A stretch of 64,000 nt of DNA from Cenococcum geophilum 1.58 (lineage: Eukaryota > Ascomycota > Dothideomycetes > Gloniales > Gloniaceae). The notes under the pieces were generated by a model. That model was not told the origin of the DNA, searched no databases, and saw only the letters and a program-made list of their open reading frames with translations. Both the position numbers and the translations under genes were made by a program. Location of the stretch: the NCBI GenBank assembly GCA_001692895.1, contig KV748183.1, positions 1,550,001 to 1,614,000 of the forward strand, in the 5' to 3' direction. The stretch's first letter is position 1, and each line of letters begins with the position of its first letter. This document shows positions 36,624-47,229 of this stretch, one piece after another.

Positions 36624-36696
36624 GGCCGCCAAGGCGCTAGTGGTAAGCGAGCCAATAGCGATTTTCCATCCCGGGGATGGAAAATCCTAATTGGCT
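36624..36696. other. Cis module of gag-only element: LTR-like box plus 47-bp near-palindrome
   Basis: At 36624-36658 lies a segment (ccgccaaggcgctagtggt) that also occurs inside the Gypsy-1 LTRs. It runs into a near-perfect palindrome at 36650-36696. The inner arms gattttccatccc and gggatggaaaatc surround one G, and the outer arms are agccaat and attggct. The same palindrome, RIP-mutated, is at 47014-47062 in Gypsy-1a. Probable roles are a packaging, dimerisation or priming signal, by inference. Confidence 0.8.
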
Positions 36697-37160
36697 AGTT
36701 AAAGTCAGGGTCTGTAGAATATCACAGGTAGCATACCCTAGTACCGTTATCTACCTTACTAAGTTCCATAAGAAGCTTCTAGCAATTCTTCTTATAGATG
36801 TGGTGCTGTAGGAAGGCAGTAAGGCATTAGTTTAGCTGTAGGTGGAAGCAGCAAAAGTCTATTCAGGTAGTAGTACGGTACCAGCGGCGGTAGTAATAGT
36901 GGTCAAGTATAGAGCTTGTCTATCAGTCAGTCGGTTAATCGTAGGCGTACAGGCACAATTATTCGGTTGGTAGATCGCAGGCGTATTAGCGCGATCAGTA
37001 TTATAATAGTAGGCATAGCGGCGCTATCGGTTTGTTAATGGTATGTGGCAGTACGGTGCCAGTACAGGGTCGATTCCGTAGGCAGATCGGCACAGAATCG
37101 TAGATACTGGCAGTTCTTTCTTTTATAAATTGCCTGCGTAACTATGCCGTTCCAACCGCT

Positions 37161-37173
37161 CCCCCCCCCCCCC
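37161..37173. repeat. Homopolymer of 13 C
   Basis: A run of 13 cytosines inside the gag-only element. It is prone to length change and sequencing error, and it disrupts any reading frame across it. Confidence 0.9.
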
Positions 37174-37324
37174 ACTCTCTCTTTACGGTACCCTCCACAA
37201 GAACTTCCTGTCTGGATTACGCTGGTAGCCACCTCTATAGCTACCTTAGGAACTACAGGAGTCTTAGAATTCCCCTCCACGCTAGATCTTCTGAAGCTTG
37301 TTAAATATTTGTGGAGAAGTAGAG

Positions 37325-37440
37325 GCTTATTACGGAGATTGCTGCGGAGATTGCTGCGGATATTACTGCGGATATTGCTGCGGATATTACTGCGGATATT
37401 GCTGCAGAGATTGCTGCGGAGGTTCTTGCGGAGGTTGCTG
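37325..37440. repeat. Tandem repeat, ttgctgcgga/tattactgcgga units
   Basis: About ten copies of a 12-bp unit (attgctgcggat type). On the minus strand they encode the Tyr-Pro-Gln-Gln-rich tail of the gag-like protein; the plus-strand open frames over it are shadows. Confidence 0.8.
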
Positions 37441-37527
37441 GTGGGTTAGGATATCGTTCACAGATCTGGCTTGTTATGCCGGTTGTCCAGGCGCGGTAGG
37501 GGTTAGGGGAGACGTCTTGGCGCTTAA

Positions 37528-37650
37528 GTGGGACAGAGCTTGCGCGGACAGAGCTTGTGCGGACAGAGCTTGTGCGGACGGAGCTTGTGGAGACGGAGCT
37601 TATATAGACGGAGCTTGTACAGACAGAGCTTATATAGACGGAGCTTGTGG
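37528..37650. repeat. Tandem repeat, 15-bp ggacagagcttgtgc unit
   Basis: Eight imperfect 15-bp units (ggacagagcttgtgc, gacggagcttatata and similar). The period keeps frame in the minus-strand gag-like product, giving a Lys/Leu/Ser/Arg-rich linker. Confidence 0.8.
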
Positions 37651-38492
37651 CTATCCGTTATTAGAATTCCCTTAAGAGTTAAACTTCTTTATAGCGCGTA
37701 TTTAGTGCTCAATCTCAATCTCTTATAGAGTCCATTTATGCTCTTCTTTTGCATCAATAATATGCTCCTAAATATTGTCTCCAATAACGCCCCCGTCCAT
37801 AGGGACGAATACTTTATACTCCCGTAAAAAGTCACGGAAGTCTTATACGATATCCTTATTCGCGGGAGCCCATGTTTCCTTTATCCATCTAACAAAGTCC
37901 TCCCTTATATATTCCTATAGCGCGGTATTATTATATTTACTGTCTTTATAGTATACCATACAGTATAATAAGAATCCGTTTAGGTCTTGTGGTTTAGCGT
38001 TTACAAGGTTAATGTCTCTATTCCATATCTTTAGGTCAATATCTTTCTCGTACTTCTTTGGGTAGGTTAACGCCATAATAGGTATAAAATTAACGGGGTG
38101 TCGTACGTCGAAGGTAGGTAGGATTTTTGGTTTTATAGGATCTCGTAGGTTTGCTATTAAGAGGTAGGCAATTCGAGATGTTGTTTAACGCGTTTTAGAC
38201 GTCGTTTAACGCGTTTCGGACGTTAACTTAGGACCCTAGGTTTAGTAACACTTCTAACCTAAAGTACTCAACCAAATCTTCGTAAACGCGGTTGTTCTAC
38301 GTAATAGACGTAACTTAGTATCTCCTAGTACTTAGTAACACTTCTATTACTAGTTTTCCGCAAGTCTAAGGTAGCATAGTATTGCCGGGATCCATTCTAT
38401 ATAAGCGCATATAGCACCCCTACACGAGACTATCTCTTCTATTCGAAAACCTAGCTGCTCTATAGTTGACTGTATATTCAACCACTAATCAG

Positions 38493-38659
38493 TATTAGTT
38501 ACACAGGGTAACTCACCAATAACGACTACTCGAGTAGGGTTACAGTGATGTTGGTTAATAAAGCTTTTTAATTGGAATGAGGAAGGGCGAGGAGCTTAGG
38601 GCTCCTCGCCACGCTAGTGCCGCGGCGTCACGTGACAACCGCATGCCTCATTCCCGACA
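38493..38659 (-). repeat. LTR of gag-only element (5' LTR by coding direction)
   Basis: 167 bp, starting tattagttac and ending ttcccgaca. The first bases tg of its partner have become ta by RIP. It is followed by the duplicated target ctatc. Confidence 0.9.
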
Positions 38660-38664
38660 CTATC
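38660..38664. repeat. 5-bp target-site duplication (ctatc), right
   Basis: Exact copy of 36194-36198; marks the right edge of the gag-only element. Confidence 0.9.
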
Positions 38665-40760
38665 TCTAGTATTATTTAATATTAAGGGTGTATATAATAA
38701 TATAGTTATAAAGCTAGAAATTAGGAGATTATAGCAGTAATAGATACCTTAAACGATTATATAATAGGTATAGGACTTTTATATAAATTATTAAGCCTAT
38801 ATCCTAGTTAATAGATATATATTAAAGGTACAGGCACTTCTATAGGTAGGTCTTTTATAGGGATTAGTACTAGCCCTAATACTTTTTCTATTCTTTAATA
38901 CGGATTTTATATAAAGCGTACCTAGAAATAGTAGCTCTATAGCCTTTATTAATAACTACTTAGTATAGGTTATAGGCCCTATAGTAGAGGAAAACACGTA
39001 AATTATCTAGGGTAAAATTATACCAATGCTTAAGAAATAGGAAAGGACTAATAGAGCTTAATTTAAAGTAAAAAAAACGTTATTTATCTACCTTACTAGA
39101 TATAAAGAAGCGGGTAGGAATACTACTACGCCGCTTTAATTTAAAGGAAAAGGAATCCCCCTAACATAGGAGGTTAAAATCCTTAGGGTAATTCTTAATA
39201 AGAAGCTAAGGTTTAAGGTAGCGCTAGCGTTATATAGATTAAAGGAACTGTAGCCTAAGAGTATTAAGCAGCTAGCTAAAAGCTTAGTTTTGCTAGTAGT
39301 AGACTATATATCGCTAATATAGCTCCTCTAGTAGGCGTAGAGGATTATAGCATAAGCTATTATTAGGGGGTTTTATACCGTCACTCTACTAATAGCGGAG
39401 GTAAAAGCTAGCCTACTCCCTTTTAAGTAAAGGCTGCGTAACTAGGCTATTACATTTTAGGTATTAATCTATAAACTAGGCAAATTATATCTATATTAAA
39501 TAATTTAAAGATAGAGGCTCTATAGATAGCACCGGTTACCGCTTTAAAGAATAGTAGAGATATATAAGGATGTCTAGGTAAAAGGGGTGCTAGAGGTTAA
39601 GCTATATATATACCCGCTATAGGTGGCTAAGCCTAATATAGTAATATATAAGGACAAAGAATATATTTAAGCTATTATTAAAGACTATAAGCTAGGGTAG
39701 GTAAATATATATATTAATATATTAATACGTAATAGTAGGGTAGGAGTTAGCGTATATACTATATTATTTAAAGCAACGCTTTTAAAAACGGTAGTAAGCT
39801 CTAATTAGGCCGACGCCCACCTTATAAAGCTTCTAGTAATTAGTAAAGCAGCTAACTAGCCGTAGAAACCTATATATACGGCTATTAACTAAATAGGTTT
39901 TCTAATACCTGCTTCTAGTATAAGAATATTCTCTAACTTATAATTAATGTTACTATTAATATAGAGCTAGAGGGCTAGAGCCTCCTAGGAAATAGTTATA
40001 GAGATTTTAAAAAAGCTTTAGCTAAACAATATTACGCTATACTAAATTTTAGGCTATTTTAAATTTATAGGAAACGAGAAGGCTAATAAGCTTACTAAAG
40101 TAGCAATAAGACTAAAGAGTAAGGAGCCACTATAGAGAAACGACCTCCTATAATACCTTATAACGCAAGCCTTAAGAAAAGCTAAAATAATAATAAGACC
40201 GCTTTTAGCAAAAAGATCTAATATAGGCAAGTTTATAAGGAAGATTAACGTAGTACTTTACCTTAAAAAGGCTGTAAGACTATACTAGTAGATAATTAGC
40301 TTTAAAGCTATTATCCTTACATAGCTATAGACCGGCAAGTTATTTCTAAAGGAATATTTCTATAAAATTAATATATTAGAAACGGCGTTATATAACTATA
40401 GGCTTATAGAATTAATATAGCACTTCCTCTTCTTTTATAGGAGGTAGGTATAGTAGAGGATTAAACTAAGAGAGTAGTATAGAGATTAATTTAGGGATCT
40501 ATTATATATATTAGGAGGCTACTTATATAAACAAGATAGAGGTAGAAATATTAACGGCCTAATTAAATACTAAAAGCTAGATATTAGCGTAGTTAAAGCT
40601 ATAATTAAATTTATAAAGAAAACTAGACGTTTATACTTAAGTGTATAAGATATAAAGAGTATAAAAGCCAATATTAATAAGCGAAAACTCTTAAGAATTC
40701 CTCCTTTAATTATCTAGCTAAATATACCGCGAGCCTCCTTAATATATACCTCTACTAGTG
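38660..40760 (+). pseudogene. LINE-2 ORF2, 3' part (RT core, RNase H-like and tail)
   Basis: Immediately after the insertion the frame resumes with LVLFNIKGVYNN, the RT domain-A motif with its Asp changed to Asn. FINN (38945-38956) stands where F/YVDD is expected. Further on are LRVILNKKLRFK (about 39180) and a probable RNase H segment at about 39700-39860 (YINILIRNSRVGVSVYT, later ADAHLIKLLVIS). The C-terminal part at 40410-40500 (FLFFYRR, then RIKLRE) corresponds to the usual tail of such elements. Many TAG/TAA codons interrupt it. Confidence 0.78.
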
Positions 40761-40764
40761 CATC

Positions 40765-41420
40765 GCCGATTAAGAAGCGCATAATACTAAAATAGCCCTA
40801 TAAACATAAGGCGTTAAAAACTACTTACTTAGGCTTGCCTCTAAACTCTAACTTTCTTCTAATAGTAACATATTACTTTCCTTTATTTCCTTAGTTAAAT
40901 ATAGTATTAGGTAATAGATATATAGTTCTTATAGTTAGCTTCTAAACTAGAGCAAGCATATTAATAACAAAAAGTATTTAGTTAGCGCTCTATAACGGCC
41001 TATACCCTAAATAGTATATAGCTATAATAGATTATATATATATATATAATAAAGCTAGTAGGGATTTTATATAAAGCTATACTAGTTAAGTACTAGGGAG
41101 ATTTACTATCTCGTTTACCGTCTAAGTCGCTTACTAAGATAACTTTAAATTATTAATTTGGGTCTATAGCTTATTAATAAGCACTAGCCAATTAAATTAA
41201 CTAGATTTAATAGCCATACTTAAATATTACTTAATTCTTATATAAAATCTCTATATATAAGCTTATCTATTAAAGTTAACTCGCTTAATATAAGGCTGCC
41301 AGTAGGCGTCATTCCTGCATAATTACAAGGCATAGTAGTAGTATAATATATTAGGCTACTAAGTAGGCTGGCGGAAATAATATATATAATACTCTATAAG
41401 GAAGAATCTAAGGGGCTTAG
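40765..41420. other. No gene recognised
   Basis: Very AT-rich sequence including a short (ta)n run near 41030. No frame, repeat end or motif could be assigned. Confidence 0.45.
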
Positions 41421-41424
41421 TAAC

Positions 41425-41563
41425 CCGAGGGTGGTCTACGCGCTGTTACGTAATCTATTACGTACACGTAGCTAAGCTTAAAGACTGTCTAAGTACCTCC
41501 CTTACTAACATAGTCTTAATCCTAGTGTTCGCGCACAGACCACATACGCTACCCTAATGGGTT
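41425..41563. mobile_element. Possible small MITE
   Basis: About 139 bp with ends taacccgagggt and, on the other strand, taacccattagggt. Both ends also contain a ggtct..gcgc block. The inverted repeats need a gap to align, so the call is tentative. It lies just upstream of the Tc1/mariner relic and could be related to its left end. Confidence 0.35.
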
Positions 41564-41799
41564 AAGGGATAGGTCTACTAATAACTGCGTAGCCTTGCTT
41601 CCCTACTACGGTACCAGGCATAGGTTTCATTAGTACGAAAATTAGCGTAAAATATTAGCTGGGATTCTTACCAGGATTTTCTACCAATTAGTCCCATAAT
41701 ACACACGCCTTTACACCTTTATCCTCTACAATCTATTATAGCGCCTTTAACACCGCAGCACAAGCGGCTTACGCGTGATTAACGCCTTCAAGTTTAAAT

Positions 41800-42722
41800 T
41801 TTACGCCTTGCTGGCTATACCTATAAAAAGATTGCACAGCTCCTAGATATTACACAGCGTTAAGCTTAATATACCGCCCTTATAGAACGCGCTACTCCTA
41901 AGAAGCGTTCCGGTTATCCTTTGACTCTTATAAATAAATAAGTTTAAAACCTTGTCCTCTACGACTGTTCCTCGCGTACTAGTCGGCTTATGTCTTATAT
42001 TTACCTAGCGTATAGCCCATTCTCGTACTGGCAAGTCTCTAAATATACTATTCGAAACGCCCTTCAGAAAGCCGGTTTTAAACAATATATAGCACGCGCT
42101 AAACCTCCCCTTTTATAAACCAATAAGGAGAAACGCCTTTAATAGGCCCTAGAGTATGTTAACTGGACTAAGGAGCAGTGGTGTGTAATACTGTGGATGG
42201 ATGAGACCTGGGTAATAGGTGGAAGATATATAAAATAATGGGTTACGAGACGTTTAGGAGAGGAGCTTGAGGAGACATGTGTAGTGGATAAGATTCGTAA
42301 GTGACGAGGCTGGATGTTCTAGGGCTGTTTTAATGGCTCTATAAAAGGTCCTTATCTCTTCTAGGAGAAGGAATAGGGTACGATTAACCAGAAGATATAT
42401 TGTGAACGAATCGTGCCCCTAGTTGACGGCTGGATTCGAATGAATCCTTAACTTCAGCTTATGCAAGATGGAGCTCTAAGCCACGCGGCTGGTGATACAG
42501 CAGCTGAGCTTCTTGCGTGAGGAATAGTTCAAATCTTCTGGCCAGCATACTCACCGGATTTAAATCTAATTGAGACCATTTGGAACTGGATAAAGGACTA
42601 TATTGTTAATAAGTATTATTCTTGATTCTTGATTAACGTCTGATGCAGTCCCAATTAAGGTCTATGCAGACTGCTGCCGTGATGTAGGTACAAAAAACCT
42701 CCAAGGGGGGCGTGAGTGGTAA
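41800..42722 (+). pseudogene. Tc1/mariner transposase (DDE_3 type), inactivated
   Basis: An N-terminal helix-turn-helix region starts near 41822 (YKKIAQLLDITQR), followed by ERATPKKRSGYPLTL (usually GRP). The catalytic core has WMDETWVIGG (first Asp, about 42194), MQDGALSH (second Asp, 42461) and WPAYSPDLNLIETIWNW (Glu, about 42570), the DD34E arrangement of Tc1-like enzymes. These cut and paste the element at TA. The frame is shifted near 42620 by a 7-bp tandem duplication (cttgatt twice). After it, the end reads DAVPIKVYADCCRDVG and stops at TAA 42720-42722. It is clearly less RIPed than its neighbours: many CAG and TGG codons survive. The start codon was not found. Confidence 0.88.
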
Positions 42723-43680
42723 TACAGAGTGTACCCCTCTGGGTAGTACGCCCGTACTACATCAACGGGAGGAAAAATACCGTTAGGTCGCTGCTCTGAG
42801 ACTCCCGTACGGGAGTGTCCTGATTGCCTATCTTGCCCTGTCTGCCATTCGTACCATGCTTCCTGTTGAATTTGTAATTACCGTAGAATTGATGTAATCC
42901 TGCCCTTGCTCCCATTCGAATACCCTATATACGTGCATGCATACGCCTATAGTCCTTCTGCTTGCAGCATGATTTCTACCCAAAGGAACAGCGGGACGTG
43001 TAAGAACTAGGTGTCTTTTCCTAGGGCCCCAACCTAGGTCCCCTATGCACATCCCAGCCAAAGATGTAGAGGAAGACGGAATACCGCGCGGTAAGTCCAG
43101 GCTGTCGGGTAGGATAGGGAATGAGAGGCTCATCACAGACTTCCTACAGTAGGCGTATGAGGTTCGTTCGGTCGCCGTGTACGGCTCGTTTGGTCGCCGT
43201 ATGCGGCTCGTCGGTCGCACGCGGCTCGTTCGGTCCTTAGGCTGTGTAGGTATTCGTATGGGGGGTGGAAGGGGGACGCTGGATATAGATGCCGTGGTGC
43301 GAGTAGTGTTTTCGATATACAGACGTGACGGCCGAGACTAAGACGTAATGGTCGTTTTTGAAGCTTCCATTGGGGCTCTCCCCCCCAGCGAAAAAATTCT
43401 CCACGCCACCACCACGTCGCAGCGCCGGCGCTGCGCTGCTGTATACACGTCTCTGCGTTTGCTCTGGTAGTCTATGGCACGATCCTGATGGAACGCCAAT
43501 AGCAGCCGATTTTTATGAAGCCCGCAGAGGCAATTAACGTTGGCGGCAGACCTGCGGAGGATAGGCCGGATAGGCCTCTCGGATAATAGACCTATCAGCT
43601 GATAGTATCCGGAGACTATCCGGATAGTCTCCGGATAGTCTTGGCAAAACTACCTAATATACTTACACTTGTAATGCACC
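42723..43680. other. Low-RIP island, roughly 1 kb, with several palindromes
   Basis: CpA and TpG are common here, GC is higher and stop density is normal, in contrast to both sides. Palindromes occur at 42801-42816 (actcccgtacgggagt), 43419-43434 (gcagcgccggcgctgc), 43592-43605 (ctatcagctgatag) and 43611-43632 (a 22-bp palindrome centred on tccgga). A hairpin (gtagtac/gtactac) is at 42743-42760. A 130-codon minus-strand open frame (43220-42828) has no recognised domain and may be chance. This could be the 3' part of the Tc1-like element or unique host DNA. Confidence 0.6.
43158..43240. repeat. Short tandem repeat, ggctcgttcggtcgccgt-type
   Basis: About four imperfect 19-23-bp copies of ggctcgttcggtcgccgtat, unmutated by RIP, within the low-RIP island. 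Confidence 0.7.
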
Positions 43681-43832
43681 CCCCCTATATTAAATAAATA
43701 ATTTTTCTATTAGTATAGATTTATAGAGCTTATAAAGCGCTTTAAAATGGTACCACTTTTATCTAAATATCCTAAGGATAAGTAATATTATATAGATATA
43801 AGGCTTATAAGAGCTCTGCGGAATAAGGCTTA
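43681..43832. other. Flank of Copia insertion; short unassigned coding trace
   Basis: AT-rich sequence with a brief plus-strand frame (MVPLLSKYPKDK at about 43747). Its last bases (gcttataagagctctgcgg) resemble the minisatellite unit found after Copia at 56124, so the two flanks were once joined. Confidence 0.45.
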
Positions 43833-44067
43833 TGTTGGCCATAAAGGTAGCCTTACTACAGAGGCGCGACGGGTGCTGTTCGACATTGGTATCAGTATAG
43901 TTTTAACCTGTATTATTACTCTCTAGGGACCCCTGTAGGAGGTTAATTTTCTTATATATATTAGGGCTCTTAGAGCCACCTTGAATAAAATAGATCACTT
44001 AATTAATTCTGTGTCTCTACCTATTAGCTAGCTTATGTTATTTATCTTAATACCTGCCTAGATGAAA
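43833..44067 (+). repeat. Copia 5' LTR
   Basis: 235 bp starting tgttggccat. Pairs with 55884-56118 with about twenty differences, nearly all C/T or G/A. The 3' edge, placed by the gctta duplication, ends in gatgaaa rather than the usual CA, so it could be off by a few bases. Confidence 0.8.
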
Positions 44068-44221
44068 GTTATAAGCCTGGTAATCTTCTAAGCACTAGGG
44101 AGATTTTAGTAGCTAGACGAATACTACTAAGCCTCTTTAAGCATAGTTTGTTATAAAATATCGCGTTATTTATGCGTAAGCGCGTCTCTTTACGTAACCT
44201 TAAGAAATAATAAAAGCTATT

Positions 44222-46714
44222 ATGGCACCTATAACTATAGACTCTACTAATCCTCTTTTGCTAACCTAAAAGGACTGGCCTATATGGTTTTAATTTATCC
44301 GCTAAGAAGTAAGTTTTGCGAAGATCTGGGACTATATTAACCTAGATAAGAAGGAAGACGAAATTAAGGAAAATACTAAGCTAGATATACCCTCGATAGT
44401 AGTAGCTCCTATAGCACCCGTAGCAGCTCTAGCAGCTCCTATAGTACTAGTAGCGGCCCCTATAGCTCCTATAGCTCTAATAGCAACTCTAGCGTCTACT
44501 AGAATAGCTATACCTAGGTTATTAAGTTAATAAGGATAATAAACTTAGTAGTTTCTAGAGATATAGAGAATGCTCTTTAAGCTCTATAAGCTCTAATAAC
44601 AAGACTATATAAAGCGGGAAGAGAAGCTCTATACCTTTACAGCACTGTTGTATACCACTATAGGCACTAACTTCTTAGGATATCTTAAAAACCTTACTAC
44701 ACTATATTCGATTTTAAGGTAGCTAAAAAAGGTAGCAAAGCCTTTTTAAGCTACGCTATAGTAAATGGTATTAGATAATCTTAAGAAACGGAAATAAGGG
44801 CCTAAACGTTAAACTCTGGAATCCTAGCTTTAGCTTTATATTACTATTATATAGAACGGCGAAGAGCTAGAGGAAGGGTTAATAGAGGTAACAGAAAGTA
44901 GTGTTATACGAGCCTTTATCTAGGACTATAAGGAGATCTGTTTAGCTTTATATTATACCTTTATTTAAAAGGTAGTAAAGAGGTTAGAGAAGCTCGAAAT
45001 AGTAATAATAATTGAGGAATTTAACCTCCTCTATAAGTATCTAAATACGGGACGTAACGCTTATGCTATACTCTTAAGGTAGCTATCTATAGATCCTACA
45101 ACGTCTACTACCCTAGTACCTTCTTAATCAACTAAGATAAAGTGCTTTGCTTATAGTCTACCCTATAAGTTAAAGAATTATAAGTAACTGTTTTAGTCTC
45201 TTTAAGGTCCGAACTTTATACCAAATAATAAGTATCTAAGGAAGTATTAAGAATGGCTTAAGGTCTTAATAAATAAGCAATATTACAATAGGAGGCTTAA
45301 GCAGATTGAGAGGGAAGGTCCTAGGTTAAGGACGTCTATATTAGCTTTATCTACTACTAAAAAGATTAAGGATCTAAACAGGCCCTAAGCTATAGCGGCT
45401 GCTATATTAATATCCTTCTTATTATTATTATCGCATAATTACCCAGATTTGTTATTAATTAATGCCTAGAGGTATAATACTATAGTAAACACCCACTTCT
45501 ATAACGATATTAGATACTTCCATAACTTTAAGCCAAGCATATCTATAGCAATAGCTAGAGATTCTGGGGCAGAAATCTATAGATACGGTAATATTAACTT
45601 AGCAATTAAGGTGGGAAAATAACGCCTGACTTAGTATCTGATATTAAGAAATATAGCGTACGCTCCCTATTTTTATACCAATCTAATATCTATAGCAAAG
45701 CTCCGTAGGGTTAGAGTAATTATTAACTAATTTATAAATTATCTGCGCTGTAAGGATAACGGAGCCCTATTTACTAACCTTATAGAATATAGAGGTCTCT
45801 ACCTTATTAATACCATTACCTGCTTACTACCTACTCCTACTACCTACGCTACCTCCACCAGATTCTTTAAGACCTTAGCGTATAATAAAGCATAGCATTA
45901 ACGGTTACTACACTATAATATGGAGTTAGTGGATTATCTGCCAACTGCGGTAGATGGGGTTAAAGTGGTTAAGACAGATAGAGGAAGAACTCTATACGGT
46001 ATACCACTCTATAAACTATATATTCTTAGAAAGATAACCTAGTAGATATCTCGTAGAATATTAGTAAAGGGAACCTACCCTTTTTAATGTGTATACTTTA
46101 ATATTATTATAAAAGAGGATAGGTTTAATAAAGACATATGTATAGCTTACTTTTAGTATAACTATATAAAGTACTATTATACTTTTCCTATTAAGAACTA
46201 CGAGTAAGAAATACTGCTCCTATTCTTTAAATTAATAATAGTATTTGCGAAGAAATTTAATACTTAAGGTATCCGTATTTAGTATATAAATAAAGAGTAA
46301 GGTATAGGCGCTAGGGTAAAGAGTCTTATTTAACTTAATAGAGGTATTATAGAGCAATTAATACTATATACTTTAGCTTAAAATAGACCTGTAGAGAGGT
46401 TAGGGAGAGCTATTTCTAAACAAGTAAGGACTGCTATTATTAAAGCAAAGTTACCCGTGGATTTATGGCCCGAGTTCGTGCTTTTAGTAGTATTCCTACT
46501 TAATTAAACTCCTATTAAGTCTATCGACTAAAAGACCCTATTAAAGATGCTTTATAATTGGAAGCTATAGCTAGCAGGACTTTGTATAGCCAGATCTTTA
46601 ACCTACATACTTATTAAACACGGCATTCCTAAAAAGGTAAAGTTTAAGCCACGAGCCTAAATAGGTTATTTTGTTGGTATAGAAGCGTTAAATATCTATA
46701 GGATATAGATACTA
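44222..46714 (+). pseudogene. Copia gag-pol, 5' part (gag, protease, integrase)
   Basis: Starts at ATG 44222 (MAPITIDSTNPLLL). Gag has the Copia-type WPIWF..FIR segment at about residue 20, a Pro/Ala/Ile repeat linker (44395-44490) and a helical capsid region. The protease active site reads RDSGAEIYRYG at 45557-45590, in the same frame. The integrase zinc region (HYNMEL to YILRK) lies at about 45910-46035. The core keeps VYFNIII (46090, first Asp now Asn) and NRPVERLGRAI (about 46385-46420, the catalytic Glu). The frame is cut at 46714 by Gypsy-1a after GYFVGIEALNIYR. Stops are at Gln/Trp sites. Confidence 0.85.
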
Positions 46715-46719
46715 ACTAC
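46715..46719. repeat. 5-bp target-site duplication (actac), left of Gypsy-1a
   Basis: Directly precedes the LTR at 46720 and is repeated exactly at 53596-53600 after the other LTR. Confidence 0.9.
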
Positions 46720-46906
46720 TGTCACAGTGCTGTAATGAAGTAGACTAAATAACTACGTTGTGGTAAAAGGAAGAGAGGAAGGTAAAAAGGGGGTATCGTA
46801 TACAAATAGTAGGGCCAGCCGCTAAGGCGCTAGTAGTGGGCTAGCCAACAGTACGAGACAGTACGAGACAGTATGATACAGTATGCGTTAGGTTAGTGCC
46901 GTGACA
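46720..46906 (-). repeat. Gypsy-1a 3' LTR
   Basis: 187 bp. Differs from the 5' LTR at about 14 sites, of which 13 are transitions. Contains the box gccgctaaggcgctagtagt and three to four copies of a 10-bp unit (agtacgagac) at 46850-46890. Confidence 0.92.
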
Positions 46907-46923
46907 GTACTCCCCTCCCTAGA
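46907..46923 (-). promoter_or_regulatory. Polypurine tract of Gypsy-1a
   Basis: On the minus strand the bases just before the 3' LTR read ctagggaggggagtac. Purine tracts at this site prime plus-strand DNA synthesis, and this confirms the element's minus-strand direction. Confidence 0.8.
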
Positions 46924-47013
46924 AGGTTTAGTCCCTAAACCGAACAAGTAACTTTAAATAGGGCCACCTATTTTCGCTACAAAGATATTACTTCCGCTTA
47001 CCGCCTTAACTAG

Positions 47014-47062
47014 GCCAATAGCGATTTTCTATCCCGGAGATGGAAAATCCTAATTAGTTGGC
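47014..47062. other. Near-palindrome in Gypsy-1a 3' region, shared with gag-only element
   Basis: RIP-mutated version of the palindrome at 36650-36696, with the same order of blocks (gccaatagcgattttc, then gatggaaaatcctaatta). It lies about 110 bp inside the 3' LTR. Confidence 0.8.
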
Positions 47063-47229
47063 TTAATGAATAAAGTCGGTAGAACTCTATACCGCTACTA
47101 TATGGCGCTCTTAGCGAGGATTTTAACCAATTAAATAACTTTGACTAGCGGTTGAAGTTCTATAAGATCTTAACCACTATAAATTATTTTAGTGGTCGGC
47201 CATGGCCTTAGCGTGGTAACTCTCTCTTA

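Larger units (their letters stand above)
36700..38440 (-). pseudogene. Gag-like protein of the gag-only element
   Basis: The minus strand carries an apparent capsid-type region (about 38180-37690). It starts with a helical stretch (VRNALNDV, NALNNISN), then DPIKPKILPTFDVRHPVNF, YPKKYEKDIDLKIWNRDIN, LNGFLLYCMVYYKDS, DFVRWIKETWAPAN and VFVPMDGGVIGDN. The stops are at Gln/Trp sites. Further on (37675-37310) is a Pro/Gln-rich repetitive tail (QQYPQ-type) and a Gly/Arg/Tyr-rich segment (YRGGYQRN). No CCHC knuckle is certain. Gag of this kind would form the particle in the cytoplasm. At least one frame change exists near 38160. The start codon was not determined. Confidence 0.6.
36199..38659 (-). 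mobile_element. Gag-only (TR-GAG/TRIM-like) LTR retrotransposon, complete
   Basis: Two 167-bp LTRs (36199-36365 and 38493-38659) enclose 2,127 bp. The outer ends in minus orientation are TGTCGGG...CCAACA, and a perfect 5-bp duplication (ctatc) flanks the element. No protease, reverse transcriptase or integrase is present. The only coding trace is a gag-like minus-strand protein, so the 5' LTR is at the high-coordinate end. It must have used enzymes from another element. Shared 3' sequences point to Gypsy-1. It is less mutated than the LINE it interrupts, so it arrived later. Confidence 0.85.
34430..40760 (+). mobile_element. LINE-2: second Tad1-type LINE, interrupted by gag-only LTR element
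   Basis: An ORF2-like product is split by the 2,461-bp insertion at 36199-38659. It is a different family from LINE-1, with more extreme AT bias and more damage. Only ORF2 is recognised, so the copy is probably 5'-truncated or its ORF1 is too decayed to see. Ends are approximate. Confidence 0.8.

Noticed and set aside
37144..37728. Plus-strand open frames rich in Leu-Arg, Cys-Gly-Tyr and Ser-Leu repeats
   Set aside because: These are translations of tandem repeats on the strand opposite the gag-like protein; their composition follows the repeat unit and no domain is present.
42720..42760. Right terminal inverted repeat of the Tc1-like element
   Set aside because: tacagagtgtacccctctggg looks like a transposon end but faces the wrong way, and no matching left end was found upstream.
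42828..43220. 130-codon minus-strand open frame in the low-RIP island
   Set aside because: No recognisable motif, and the higher GC of the island makes chance frames longer. Kept only as a remark within the island entry.
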